Below are positions 26,741 through 35,625 of a stretch of DNA of 64,000 nucleotides, piece after piece; position 1 is the stretch's first letter, and each line of letters starts with the position of its first letter. The stretch is from an uncultured Pelagibacteraceae bacterium (GTDB lineage: Bacteria; Pseudomonadota; Alphaproteobacteria; Pelagibacterales; Pelagibacteraceae), in the NCBI GenBank assembly GCA_902596355.1, contig CACJTS010000006.1, forward strand, positions 23,331-87,330. Direction: 5' to 3'. The position numbers were made by a program, and so were the translations under genes. The notes under the pieces were generated by a model. It was not told where the DNA came from. It did no database searches and was given only the letters and a program-made list of their open reading frames with translations.

Positions 26741-27898
26741 ATGAACAAAGTATTTAAAGTAGGTCTAATAGGCTGTGGGCATATTTCAGAAACTTATTTT
26801 AGAGCTCAAGAGTATTTCAATAATATTAGGATTATTAAATGTGCTGATATCAACATGGAAACAGCAAAAAAGTGTGCAATCCATTATAATATTGAAGCAG
26901 TAACTGTTGAAGAACTTTTAAAAGATAAAGAGATTGAAATAATACTAAACCTTACAATTCCTAGAGCACATTTTGAAGTTTCAAAAATGGCTCTTGAAAA
27001 TGGAAAACATTCTTATGCTGAAAAACCAATGGCAGTAAATTTTGAGGATGGAAAAAAATTAGTTGAGCTCGCTAAAGAAAAAAATCTTTATATTGGAAAT
27101 GCACCTGATACTTTTTTGGGTGGAGGTATCCAAAAAACTAGGGAGCTAATTGATAATGGAGTGATTGGTGAAATAAAATTAGGTAATGCAATTTTTGCTT
27201 TCCCAGGAGTTCAATCATATCACCCTAATCCAGAACCTTGGTTTGCTGAAAATGAAGGTGGCCCTGTAATTGATATGGGACCATATTATCTTACAGCATT
27301 AGTAAATCTAATTGGTCCAGCAAAACAAGTCCAAGGAAGATGTACAAAAGTCTTTGAAGAAAGAGAAATTGGAATAGGTCCAAAAAAAGATCAAAAATTT
27401 AAAGTAGAAACTCCAACGACTTATCTTGCAACTATACAATTTGAAAATGATTGTATCATACAGATAACTTTATCTTTTGATGTGGTTGCTCATCAAAGAA
27501 ACCATATAGAGCTTTATGGTAATAAAGGATCAATTATTGTTCCTGATCCAAATATGTTTGGAGGATCTGCTTTTGTTTCAGTAACCGCTGGCGGTAATTG
27601 GGGTGAACATAAAACAGATATGATGCCTTTAGGAAGAATTAATATTAAAAGTCAAAGCTCAAGAGCAAATGAATCTCCAACAAATGCAAATTATAGAGGA
27701 GCTGGTCTGTCAGAGATGGCTTATGCAATTGAAAATAATTTAGAACATAGATGTAATGGAGAGCTTTCTTTGCATGTTTTAGATATCATAGACTCAACAA
27801 TGAGAGCGTCTCAAACAGGTATTCCGCAAGAAATAAAGACAACTTGCAAGAAACCAAAACCTTTTACTTTAGAAGAAATAAAAAAAATATTAAATTAA
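26741..27898 (+). CDS. Gfo/Idh/MocA family oxidoreductase (IolD-linked)
   Basis: 385-residue oxidoreductase with Rossmann motif GLIGCGHISETY and family motif AEKPMAV. GGPVIDMGPYYLTALVNLIG is the conserved catalytic helix region, with Asp and Tyr in place of the more common Asp-His pair. Longer than IolG and not highly similar to it. Placed 6 bases after iolD and 18 bases before a XylB-like dehydrogenase, so co-transcription is likely. It may oxidise scyllo- or chiro-inositol or a sugar; substrate unproven. Confidence 0.87.
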   Translation: MNKVFKVGLIGCGHISETYFRAQEYFNNIRIIKCADINMETAKKCAIHYNIEAVTVEELLKDKEIEIILNLTIPRAHFEVSKMALENGKHSYAEKPMAVNFEDGKKLVELAKEKNLYIGNAPDTFLGGGIQKTRELIDNGVIGEIKLGNAIFAFPGVQSYHPNPEPWFAENEGGPVIDMGPYYLTALVNLIGPAKQVQGRCTKVFEEREIGIGPKKDQKFKVETPTTYLATIQFENDCIIQITLSFDVVAHQRNHIELYGNKGSIIVPDPNMFGGSAFVSVTAGGNWGEHKTDMMPLGRINIKSQSSRANESPTNANYRGAGLSEMAYAIENNLEHRCNGELSLHVLDIIDSTMRASQTGIPQEIKTTCKKPKPFTLEEIKKILN

Positions 27899-27916
27899 TT
27901 ATAAATTCTTATTTAA

Positions 27917-28678
27917 ATGAAAGTTGAATATTTTGATTTAAAAGATAAACGCGCATTAGTTTCAGGTGGAGCATCTGGTATTGGCGCATCAATTGTCGAA
28001 CACCTTTGTGAGCAAGGTGTTGAGGTTTATTTTTTCGATATAGATAAAAAAGGAGCTGAAAAATTAATTTCAAAAATTAAAAAGAAAAAACAAAAAATAC
28101 CTACTTTTCAATTCTGTAATATTAAAAATATAAAAAAATATAAAACTCTAATTCAGAACATTATTAAAAAGAAGGGAACAATTGACATTTTAGTTAATAA
28201 CGCTTCAAATGATCAAAGGCACACTCTTGAGGAAGTTACAGAAAAATACTGGGATGAAAGAATGGCAATAAATTTAAAGCACTATTTATTCGCTATTCAA
28301 ACAGTTAAAAAAAGCATGATTAAAAACAAAGGTGGATCAATAATAAATTTAGGTTCAGTTAGCTGGATTAGAGGAGCTGTCATGTTTCCAGCATACAGCA
28401 CAGCAAAAGCTGCAATTTATGGTTTAACCAAATCTTTAGCTAGAGATTTAGGACAACATAATATTAGAATTAACTCCATAGCACCTGGATCAGTTGCAAC
28501 TAAAAGACAGTCAAAATTATGGTTAAATCCAAAATTTAAAAAAGAAATTTTAGATCAACAGTGTCTTAAAAAACAAATATTACCTGAGGATGTTTCAAAA
28601 ATGGTTTTATATTTGGCATCAGATGTTTCATCGGGATGTACTAAACAAAATTTTACGGTAGACGCTGGTTTAATTTAA
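27917..28678 (+). CDS. XylB-like NAD sugar 1-dehydrogenase (SDR)
   Basis: 253-residue SDR with SGGASGIG cofactor loop and YSTAKAA catalytic Tyr/Lys. Several blocks are those of Caulobacter D-xylose dehydrogenase XylB: NDQRHTLEEVTEKYWDER, then PGSVATKRQSKLW and QQCLKKQILPEDV. XylB-type enzymes oxidise aldopyranoses to lactones, the first step of oxidative (Weimberg/Dahms-like) sugar breakdown. A close paralogue is at 38000-38761. The third gene of the iolD operon; substrate may be a pentose, hexose or deoxy sugar. Confidence 0.82.
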   Translation: MKVEYFDLKDKRALVSGGASGIGASIVEHLCEQGVEVYFFDIDKKGAEKLISKIKKKKQKIPTFQFCNIKNIKKYKTLIQNIIKKKGTIDILVNNASNDQRHTLEEVTEKYWDERMAINLKHYLFAIQTVKKSMIKNKGGSIINLGSVSWIRGAVMFPAYSTAKAAIYGLTKSLARDLGQHNIRINSIAPGSVATKRQSKLWLNPKFKKEILDQQCLKKQILPEDVSKMVLYLASDVSSGCTKQNFTVDAGLI

Positions 28679-28687
28679 AGCTTAGCT

Positions 28688-29683
28688 TTACTTTTTTTTA
28701 TTTTCAGCCATTGATAATGCAATTTTAAATGAATTTAAAATTGGAGCTAAGTTAGCTTCATTTTTTCCAGCAATTGCAAATGCAGATCCATGTGCAGTAG
28801 TCGTTACTGGTACAGTTAATCCACCTTGAACTGTTACTCCTCTGTCAAAACCAAATGCTTTAAGACCAGATTGTAGTGCATCATGATACATACCAACCAT
28901 ACAATCATGGTTTTTATTTTTGTAGGCTACTACAAAGGATGTGTCGCATGGCAATGGACCATCAACATTGTAGCCAAGTTTTTTTGCTTCTTCAATCGCA
29001 GGAATGATTTCATCTTTTTCCTCTGTGCCAAACTCTGCGTGTGGATTTAAAGCTTGAATGGCAATTCTAGGTTTCTTTACACCATTCAACTCCATAACCT
29101 GATTTATTAATTTTATAGGTTTCAAGATATTTTCTTTAGTAACATGTTGAGCAACTTCTTTAATTGGAATATGAGAAGTTACTCTTGCTGTCCAAAAATT
29201 ATCAATCACATTAAATTCGCAACAAAAACTATTCACTTCAAGTTTTTCAGCCATTAACTGTAATTCATCTGAATGTTTATTTCCTCCAAGTTTTAAACTT
29301 GTCTTATTCATTGGCGCAAAATTAATTGCATCTATTTTTTTTTCCTTAGCAAGAGTTAAAGCTAAATCTAAAGCTTCCAATACACTTTCACCAGACTCTT
29401 TTGATGGTTCTGCTATTTTATATTTATGATTTTTTCCTTTAGAAATATCTAATAAAAATCTATTTGATTTATCAAAATCTATTTCATCAAAATTTTCAAC
29501 AATATCTATATTATGTGAAATTCCTGTGATACTATTTCCACTTTCAAATACTTGTTTCTCACCAATGATGACTATGTTTGCTTTTGTAGTCATTTCATCT
29601 TTTAAAAGCTTTGAAACTAACTCTGGTCCGATCCCCGCTGGATCACCAAGAAGAACAGCAATGTTAGATTTGTTTTCAGGCAT
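28688..29683 (-). CDS. PdxA2-like 4-phospho-sugar-acid dehydrogenase (PdxA family)
   Basis: 331-residue NAD-dependent PdxA-family enzyme. LLGDPAGIGPELVSKLL is the N-terminal signature. Metal ligand His residues are in TSHIPIKEV, NPHAEF and MYHDALQSG. The classical PdxA acts in pyridoxal phosphate synthesis, while PdxA2 oxidises 4-phospho-D-erythronate or -threonate. The catabolic location next to a TTT transporter favours PdxA2, but no DUF1537 kinase is in the window, so true PdxA cannot be excluded. It is convergent with the XylB-like gene and divergent from tctC. Confidence 0.8.
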   Translation of the reverse strand: MPENKSNIAVLLGDPAGIGPELVSKLLKDEMTTKANIVIIGEKQVFESGNSITGISHNIDIVENFDEIDFDKSNRFLLDISKGKNHKYKIAEPSKESGESVLEALDLALTLAKEKKIDAINFAPMNKTSLKLGGNKHSDELQLMAEKLEVNSFCCEFNVIDNFWTARVTSHIPIKEVAQHVTKENILKPIKLINQVMELNGVKKPRIAIQALNPHAEFGTEEKDEIIPAIEEAKKLGYNVDGPLPCDTSFVVAYKNKNHDCMVGMYHDALQSGLKAFGFDRGVTVQGGLTVPVTTTAHGSAFAIAGKNEANLAPILNSFKIALSMAENKKK

Positions 29684-29755
29684 TTTTTTCTTTACGTTTT
29701 GTATCAGATTATGTTTAAATTATTAAATATAAATTAACTAAATAAGAGGGAAATA

Positions 29756-30730
29756 ATGAAAAAAAGCTTTAAACTATTTTTAGCAGCCGCTTTCCTAGTA
29801 ACTGAATTTTTTGTTGTAGCTCTTCCATTAATGATCACATCAGCTAAAGCTGATGGTCACCCAATACAAGCAATTACACACGCTGGTTTTGGTGGTGGAA
29901 CGGACGTTACTACTAGAATGATGTTATTAAGAGCAAGAAGAGTTCTTAAACAGGATATGCAATTAGTAAACAAAAAAGGTGGTGGTGGAGCAGCATCTAT
30001 GGACTACATGATGTCTTTACCAGCTGATGGAAATCATACTTTAACTTGGACTACAGGTCATGCTGTATCTATGGCTTTAGGCAAAACTAAAGTTAAGTTA
30101 AGTGATATGCAACCACTTGCAAGAGGAACTGATGATCCTCAATTGTTTGTTGTTAATTGTAAAGCAGACATCAAAGATGCTAAAAAATTTATTAGCACAC
30201 AAAAATCAAAATCACTAAAATATGGAACTACTCATACTGGTGGTATTGACGATGTTAGTGCAATCGCATTTACAAAAAAAGGTGGATTAAAAGATCCAAC
30301 TATCGTTGCTTACAAAGGTGTTGCACCAATTAAAACTAACCTTATCAAAGGAGATATTGATGTAGGTGTTTTAAACTTAGGTGAAGCATTGACTGAAATT
30401 AATGAAGGTAAACTTTGTGTTTCAGTTGTATTAGCAAACAATAGAATGGCTAAAATTGGAGACTCTCCAACAGCAAAAGAGTTAGGTATACCTGTTTCTT
30501 TATCTACTGTTAGAGGTTTCGTAACAAAAAAAGGTGCTCCAGCAGACAGAGTAAAACAATTAGAAGCTGGAATGATGAAAGCTATGAGCCACAACTATTA
30601 CAAAAATTTCTTAACTGAAATTGGTCTTGATGACACTAGTGTAGTTGGTGCTGACGAGTGGGGTAAGCAAATGGAAGAAATGCTTACAGAAATGACTGCT
30701 CAGCTTAAAGCATTAGGTTACATTAACTAA
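29756..30730 (+). CDS. tctC: TTT transporter periplasmic binding protein (TctC/Bug)
   Basis: 324-residue periplasmic receptor with an N-terminal signal region ending near TSAKADG. TctC-family blocks include AGFGGGTDVTTRMM, NKKGGGGAASMDYM and KYGTTHTGGIDDVSA. Binds a (tri)carboxylate or other organic acid for the TctBA permease that follows. Strong leader AAGAGGGAAATA before ATG. The strong hairpin behind the gene implies higher expression than its permease genes. Confidence 0.9.
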   Translation: MKKSFKLFLAAAFLVTEFFVVALPLMITSAKADGHPIQAITHAGFGGGTDVTTRMMLLRARRVLKQDMQLVNKKGGGGAASMDYMMSLPADGNHTLTWTTGHAVSMALGKTKVKLSDMQPLARGTDDPQLFVVNCKADIKDAKKFISTQKSKSLKYGTTHTGGIDDVSAIAFTKKGGLKDPTIVAYKGVAPIKTNLIKGDIDVGVLNLGEALTEINEGKLCVSVVLANNRMAKIGDSPTAKELGIPVSLSTVRGFVTKKGAPADRVKQLEAGMMKAMSHNYYKNFLTEIGLDDTSVVGADEWGKQMEEMLTEMTAQLKALGYIN

Positions 30731-30753
30731 TCCAATTAAAAGTACATTTAAAT

Positions 30754-31260
30754 ATGAAGAATGTACAAAAACAAAAAAGGGCAAACAAAAGTTTGCCCTT
30801 TTTTTTTAGAGACGAGTTTAAAGTCTGTTTGGTAATTATTTCAGTTTCTGTAGCATTATTAATCACTACTTTTACATTTGATATTGTTCCTCCTATTTTA
30901 AATAGAGGAATTCAACCAGCAACATTTCCAAAAGCTCTTTTGATTTTAATAATAGTAATGAGTTTACTAATTTATTATTTGGCAACTAAAAATCCTTGGA
31001 AAGTTGAAAAAAAATTACCTAAATCATTCTTTTTAACACTTTTAAGTTTTTTTATTTTTGTAGTGATTTCAAAAACTCTAGATTTCTTTTTGGCAATTGC
31101 AGCTTTATCTATTTTTGTTTCATATTATTGGGGAGAAAAAAGGATATTTTATTTATTACTTGTTGGAATTATTTTTCCAGTCTTAGTATTTATTTTTTTT
31201 GAAACAATTCTGGGTCTAAGGTTTCCACCTGGAATTATAACCAATATTTATTATAGCTAG
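30754..31260 (+). CDS. tctB: TTT transporter small membrane subunit (TctB)
   Basis: 168-residue protein with four hydrophobic segments, the pattern and size of TctB. The stop directly abuts the ATG of tctA, so coupling is likely. The ATG at 30754 lies upstream of a strong terminator-like hairpin that would be inside the first ~17 codons (rich in Lys/Asn/Gln, then SLPFFFRDEF). The functional start may be further downstream, for example the TTG within the hairpin or another near FRDEF. The TctB core begins at FKVCLVIISV. With TctA it forms the carboxylate permease. Confidence 0.85.
   Translation: MKNVQKQKRANKSLPFFFRDEFKVCLVIISVSVALLITTFTFDIVPPILNRGIQPATFPKALLILIIVMSLLIYYLATKNPWKVEKKLPKSFFLTLLSFFIFVVISKTLDFFLAIAALSIFVSYYWGEKRIFYLLLVGIIFPVLVFIFFETILGLRFPPGIITNIYYS
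30773..30807 (+). terminator. Strong intrinsic terminator at tctC-tctB junction
   Basis: A perfect stem (AAAAAAGGGCAAAC / GTTTGCCCTTTTTT, 14 bp) with loop AAAA runs directly into a T run. This is a textbook intrinsic terminator 42 bases past the tctC stop. It overlaps the apparent 5' end of tctB, so tctBA would be expressed by partial readthrough or from another promoter. Confidence 0.88.
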
Positions 31261-32733
31261 ATGGACAATTTATTATTAATAATGGCTCCTTTGTTTAGCT
31301 CAAAGCTATTGTTAGTTTTATTTTTTGGAACTTTGTTTGGTTTAATATTAGGTGTTCTCCCTGGTTTAGGACCAACAACTGGTGGAGCATTAATTTTACC
31401 TTTTACAATGACGCTCGATCCATTATCAGCAATTGTATTGTTAACCTCAATTTATTGTGCAGGTACTTATGGAGGTGCAATCACTGCAGTTCTGATTAAT
31501 ACACCTGGAACCCCAGCTGCTGCAGCAACTTGTTTAGACGGGTATCCTTTAGCACAAAAGGGAGAGGCTGGAAGAGCTTTAGGAATGGCAACTGTTTCTA
31601 GTACAGTTGGGGGTATTTTTAGCGTTATTATTCTTGTCTTTTTTGCACCTATTCTGGCTCAACTTGCTTATGAATTTGGTCAACCAGAATATTTTGCATT
31701 AGCTATTTTTGGTTTAACGATGCTTGCATCAATAGGAGAGGGAAGTCCAATTAAGAATTTAATTGCAGGAGCATTTGGAATTTTAATTTCAACAGTTGGC
31801 AAAGATTTTATGACTTCAATTGATCGATTTACTTTTGGAATTAATGAATTAACTGAAGGGATTGGTTTTATACCGGTAGTAGTTGGTTTATTTGCAATGA
31901 GCGAGATGCTAACTCAATCAACATTAATTAACCAAGTATTTAATAGAATAGCTTTAAAAGCAATAAAACTTCCAAGTAAAGATGATTATAAAAAAACCTG
32001 GAAAACAATTTTAAGATCCAGTGGTATAGGTTCATTTATTGGAGTGTTACCTGCTGAAGGTGGAACAGTTGCTTCTTTAATTGGATATTCAGAAGCAAAA
32101 AGGTTTTCGAAAAAACCCGAAGAGTTTGGAAAAGGCTCTATAGAAGGTATTGCGGGTGCAGAAGCAGCAAATAATGCAGCAACAGGAGGCGCAATGGTTC
32201 CAACACTTGCACTTGGAATTCCTGGTAGTGCTACAACAGCTGTTATCTTAACAGGATTAATTATACATGGTGTAAGACCTGGGCCTGATTTATTTAGAGA
32301 ACAACCCGATTTTTTATATGGAATCTTTGGAGCAATGTTAATTGCTAATGTTTTATTTTTTATATTTGGGTTCTTTGGAGCAAAAATTTTTGCAAGAATA
32401 ACGTTGGTGCCAAATAAAATCTTATGGCCAATGATATTTGCAGTTTCAGTATGCGGAACTTATTCTTTAAATCAATCCATAATAGATGTTTGGATAATGT
32501 TATTTTTTGGTGTTCTAGGTTTTTTTATGAGAAGATATGGTTTCTCAGTTGTGCCAGTTATTATCGGCTTAATTTTAGGTGAGTTAGTTGAAGGAACTCT
32601 AAGACAATCTCTGGTTATATTTGATGGTAATTGGCTGATGTTTTTCACAAGACCAATAGCTTTAACGTTCTTTATTTTGTCTTTAATTGCCTTAGCTTTT
32701 CCTTTAATAAGATCAAAAAAATTTAAAAAATAA
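31261..32733 (+). CDS. tctA: TTT transporter large permease (TctA)
   Basis: 490-residue permease with about 12 membrane spans. TctA signatures include PGLGPTTGGALILPF, NTPGTPAAAATCLDGYP, EGGTVASLIGYSEAK, GAEAANNAATGGAMVPTL and GIPGSATTAVILTGL. It carries an organic acid into the cytoplasm by secondary transport, working with TctB and TctC. Two bases separate it from the SDR gene that follows, so the transporter and SDR are probably co-expressed. Confidence 0.95.
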   Translation: MDNLLLIMAPLFSSKLLLVLFFGTLFGLILGVLPGLGPTTGGALILPFTMTLDPLSAIVLLTSIYCAGTYGGAITAVLINTPGTPAAAATCLDGYPLAQKGEAGRALGMATVSSTVGGIFSVIILVFFAPILAQLAYEFGQPEYFALAIFGLTMLASIGEGSPIKNLIAGAFGILISTVGKDFMTSIDRFTFGINELTEGIGFIPVVVGLFAMSEMLTQSTLINQVFNRIALKAIKLPSKDDYKKTWKTILRSSGIGSFIGVLPAEGGTVASLIGYSEAKRFSKKPEEFGKGSIEGIAGAEAANNAATGGAMVPTLALGIPGSATTAVILTGLIIHGVRPGPDLFREQPDFLYGIFGAMLIANVLFFIFGFFGAKIFARITLVPNKILWPMIFAVSVCGTYSLNQSIIDVWIMLFFGVLGFFMRRYGFSVVPVIIGLILGELVEGTLRQSLVIFDGNWLMFFTRPIALTFFILSLIALAFPLIRSKKFKK

Positions 32734-32735
32734 AG

Positions 32736-33485
32736 ATGATTAAATATGATTTGAAAAATAGAGTAGCAATTGTAACAGGTGGAGCCCAAGGATTTGGTTT
32801 AGCTATCACTGAAAGATTTATTGAGTCTGGAGCTAAAGTAGTAATTTGGGATATTGACGAAGGTGAAGCCAAAAAAGCTTTAGAAAAAGTAAATTCTGAA
32901 AACTTAATTTATCAAATAGTTGATGTGAGCAACTATGAAACAATAAATTCAAAATTATCTGAAGTTGAAAAATCACATGGGAAGATTGATATCTTTATTA
33001 ACAATGCGGGTGTGGCTGGAATGAACACTACAGTTGCAGAATATCCAATAGAAGAGTGGAATAAGGTAATTAACTTAAACTTAAATGCAGTTTTTTACTG
33101 TTGCAAAGCAGTTGTTCCATTTATGGCTAAGAATGATTATGGAAGAATTGTAAATATTGCGTCTATAGCAGGTAAAGAAGGAAACCCAAATGCAAGCGCT
33201 TACAGTACATCTAAGGCAGGTGTTATAGGTTTAACAAAATCTCTAGGCAAAGAGCTTGCGCAAAAAAATATAGCCGTAAATTGTGTAACACCAGCAGCAG
33301 CAAAGACCAGGATATTTGATCAAATGACAGAAGAACATATAAATTATATGTTATCAAAAATTCCTAGAAACAAATTTGCAAAAGTTGAAGAATTAGCATC
33401 ATTAGTAACTTGGTTAGCCAGCGAAGAAAATTCATTTTCAACTGCAGCAGTTTTTGATTTAAGTGGTGGAAGAGCCACATATTAG
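32736..33485 (+). CDS. SDR oxidoreductase (FabG-like)
   Basis: 249-residue classical SDR. Cofactor loop TGGAQGFG, then NNAGVAGM and catalytic Tyr/Lys in YSTSKAG. The C-terminal half (PAAAKTRIFDQM, FDLSGGRATY) is typical of catabolic 3-hydroxy- or sugar-alcohol dehydrogenases. Packed between tctA and a ROK kinase with only 2-base gaps. Likely oxidises the imported acid or a polyol; substrate not known. Confidence 0.85.
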   Translation: MIKYDLKNRVAIVTGGAQGFGLAITERFIESGAKVVIWDIDEGEAKKALEKVNSENLIYQIVDVSNYETINSKLSEVEKSHGKIDIFINNAGVAGMNTTVAEYPIEEWNKVINLNLNAVFYCCKAVVPFMAKNDYGRIVNIASIAGKEGNPNASAYSTSKAGVIGLTKSLGKELAQKNIAVNCVTPAAAKTRIFDQMTEEHINYMLSKIPRNKFAKVEELASLVTWLASEENSFSTAAVFDLSGGRATY

Positions 33486-33487
33486 TT

Positions 33488-34390
33488 ATGCAAATAGGTA
33501 TTGATGTTGGTGCAACTAAAATAGAGAGTGTTGTTCTCGAAGAAAATGGGAACGAAAAACACAGATCAAGAATATCGTGTCCAAAGGAGTATACCCAAAT
33601 TATAACTGCTATAAGAGATATTCATAGACAATTAGAACAAGAGTTTAAAAAAGAACTTCCAATTGGAGTTTGTCATCCAGGAGTTCATTCTCCTCAAACT
33701 GGATTGGTAAAAAATGCTCCAAATATATCTTGGTTAGAAAAAAAACCATTTCAAAGTGATCTACGTAAAGCACTTGGAAAAGAAGTATTTTGTGAAAATG
33801 ATGCAAACTGTTTTTCTTTATCAGAAGCTATAGATGGATCAGGCAAACATTACAAAATTGTTTATGGAATTATATTAGGTTCAGGAGTTGGAGGTGGTTT
33901 AGTAATAGACAAAAAAATTATTACTGGCTCGAATGGAGTAGCAGGGGAATGGGGACACAACCAAATTCCATATTTTGCTGCTAAGAAAGAAAATTTTGAC
34001 TCAAGCAATGCTAGGGAAGCAGAGATTGAGAGTTTTTTATCTGGTTTAAGTTTAGCAAAAAGATTTAAGAAACTTTATGGAAAAAATTTAAAAACAAATG
34101 AAATTTTTGAATTGAACAGAAAACATGATTTAGATGCAGAAAGATTTATAGATGATTTTAAAGTAAATTTGGCAATGTCACTTTCAAGCATCATAAATAT
34201 TTTAGATCCTGATGCTTTTATATTTGGAGGAGGAGTTTCAAATGAAATTGATTTTTTACATGAAATAGACTCACTAGTTAGAAAATTTGTTATTGGAAGA
34301 GAATATGAGGGTGTTTTTTTAAAACCTAGATACGGAGACGCTAGTGGTGTTAGAGGCGCTGCAAGATTAGGAAGAAGCGCGACATATTAG
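33488..34390 (+). CDS. ROK-family sugar kinase without the zinc-cysteine motif
   Basis: 300-residue ROK kinase. GIDVGATKIESV is the ATP phosphate loop, ENDANCF and SGVGGGLVID are sugar/ATP-site segments, and GEWGHN supplies the conserved His. The usual CxCGxxGCxE zinc motif is replaced by SNAREAEIESF at the same place; all three Cys are gone. The ExxFLSG continuation is still recognisable and resembles Mak-type fructokinase order. It probably phosphorylates a hexose or similar, perhaps without structural zinc. Confidence 0.83.
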   Translation: MQIGIDVGATKIESVVLEENGNEKHRSRISCPKEYTQIITAIRDIHRQLEQEFKKELPIGVCHPGVHSPQTGLVKNAPNISWLEKKPFQSDLRKALGKEVFCENDANCFSLSEAIDGSGKHYKIVYGIILGSGVGGGLVIDKKIITGSNGVAGEWGHNQIPYFAAKKENFDSSNAREAEIESFLSGLSLAKRFKKLYGKNLKTNEIFELNRKHDLDAERFIDDFKVNLAMSLSSIINILDPDAFIFGGGVSNEIDFLHEIDSLVRKFVIGREYEGVFLKPRYGDASGVRGAARLGRSATY

Positions 34391-34466
34391 AAAGTTCAAT
34401 TCCAAATTTAATATAAAAAAAATTAAATTTTTAAAAAAAGCCTTAAGAGAACAAAAATTTTAATAA

Positions 34467-34504
34467 AAATTGATATCAACCAAGAGTTGAATTCATATCA
34501 ATTT
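34467..34504. promoter_or_regulatory. Inverted repeat upstream of sugar ABC operon
   Basis: AAATTGATAT (34467-34476) and ATATCAATTT (34495-34504) are perfect complements. A nested pair TCAAC/GTTGA (34476-34480, 34486-34490) sits inside. Could be an operator or hairpin 150 bases before the binding-protein gene. Nothing protein-like is seen elsewhere in the 260-base gap. Confidence 0.4.
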
Positions 34505-34580
34505 GAACAAGATAGAATTAGGTATAGATATTATATATAAATTTATAAAATTTCTTATTTTTTACTTTACGAATTATGTT

Positions 34581-34598
34581 GGGATATGTTTATATCCC
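34581..34598 (+). promoter_or_regulatory. Leader hairpin before sugar-binding protein gene
   Basis: GGGATAT-GTTT-ATATCCC forms a perfect 7-bp stem with a four-base loop about 50 bases before the ATG of the sugar-binding protein. No U run follows, so it looks more like a 5'-UTR structure or operator than a terminator. Confidence 0.45.
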
Positions 34599-34650
34599 GA
34601 TCTAATAATTAATATATATATATTAACTAAATTAACTTAAGAGGGAAACA

Positions 34651-35556
34651 ATGAAAAAACTTATACTTTCGATTGCAGCTCTAGCATTATTTGCAAGTTC
34701 TGCATTCGCTGAAAGATACGTCATGGTCACTCATGGAGAAGGTAAAGATCCTTTTTGGCCAGTAGTTCAAAAAGGTGGTGAAGATGCAGCTAGAGCAATC
34801 GGCGCTGATTTTGAATACATCTACAACCCTTCTGCTGATATGGCTGATATGGCAAGCTCAATTCAAGCTGCTGCAGCTACTCAACCAGATGGTATGGTAA
34901 TTTCTTTACCAGATCCAGATGCATTAGGCCCAGCTATTAAAGCTGCTGTTGCTGCTGGTGTTCCAGTAATTACAATGAACTCTGGTTTAGAGTCTTCTGC
35001 TAAACTAGGTGCTTTAATGCACGTTGGTCAGCCTGAATTACTTGCTGGACAAAAAGCTGGTGAAAGAGCAAAAGCTGAAGGTGCTACTAAAGCATTATGT
35101 ATGATTCAAGAAGCATACAACACAGCTCTTGTAGACAGATGTGAAGGTTACGGTTCTGCTGTTCCTATGCAAATGACTGATACTACATCTGACCCTGCAA
35201 CTATTCAAACTAGAGCTACTGCTGCTTTACAAGCTAACAGTGATATCAATGCAATCCTTTCAGTAGGACCACACGTATGTGAAGCTGTTGATAAAGCTTT
35301 AGTTGATCTTGGTATGACAGTACATCACTCTTGCTTTGACTTGAGTCCTGCAGTTATGGACTTAATCGGATCTGGAAGAGTTTCTTTCACTATCGATCAA
35401 CAACAAAGATTACAAGGTTATATGCCAATTATCGTATTACACTTGTACAACAACAGTGCTGGACTTCTTCCAGGAGCTAACATCCCATCAGGACCTGGCT
35501 TCGTTGACAAGTCTAACGCTTCTTCAGTTGCTGCTCTTGCAGGAATTGACAGATAG
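34651..35556 (+). CDS. Sugar ABC transporter periplasmic binding protein (ribose/fructose/inositol type)
   Basis: 301-residue periplasmic binding protein of the Peripla_BP_4 (RbsB/FrcB/IbpA) class. A clear signal peptide (cleavage after ASSAFA) is followed by VTHGEGKDPFWPVVQKGGEDAA, then PDGMVISLPDPDAL and NAILSVGPHVCEAVDKALVDLG. It binds a monosaccharide or cyclitol. A GAGGGAAA leader precedes the ATG. Followed by a strong terminator, so it is probably made in excess of the permease. Ligand unresolved. Confidence 0.9.
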   Translation: MKKLILSIAALALFASSAFAERYVMVTHGEGKDPFWPVVQKGGEDAARAIGADFEYIYNPSADMADMASSIQAAAATQPDGMVISLPDPDALGPAIKAAVAAGVPVITMNSGLESSAKLGALMHVGQPELLAGQKAGERAKAEGATKALCMIQEAYNTALVDRCEGYGSAVPMQMTDTTSDPATIQTRATAALQANSDINAILSVGPHVCEAVDKALVDLGMTVHHSCFDLSPAVMDLIGSGRVSFTIDQQQRLQGYMPIIVLHLYNNSAGLLPGANIPSGPGFVDKSNASSVAALAGIDR

Positions 35557-35569
35557 TCAGTAATAATTT

Positions 35570-35602
35570 AAAGGGTCGATTTTTAAATCGGCCCTTTTTT
35601 TT
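35570..35602 (+). terminator. Intrinsic terminator after sugar-binding protein gene
   Basis: AAGGGTCGATTT pairs with AAATCGGCCCTT as a 12-bp stem with one G-U wobble, followed by eight or more T residues. It sits between the binding-protein gene and the permease gene and would set their expression ratio. Confidence 0.88.
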
Positions 35603-35625
35603 TATAAATTAACGAAACTTTTTTA

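Noticed and set aside
34609..34626. TA-rich run as a tandem repeat
   Set aside because: Simple AT-rich sequence; no repeat unit beyond a few copies.
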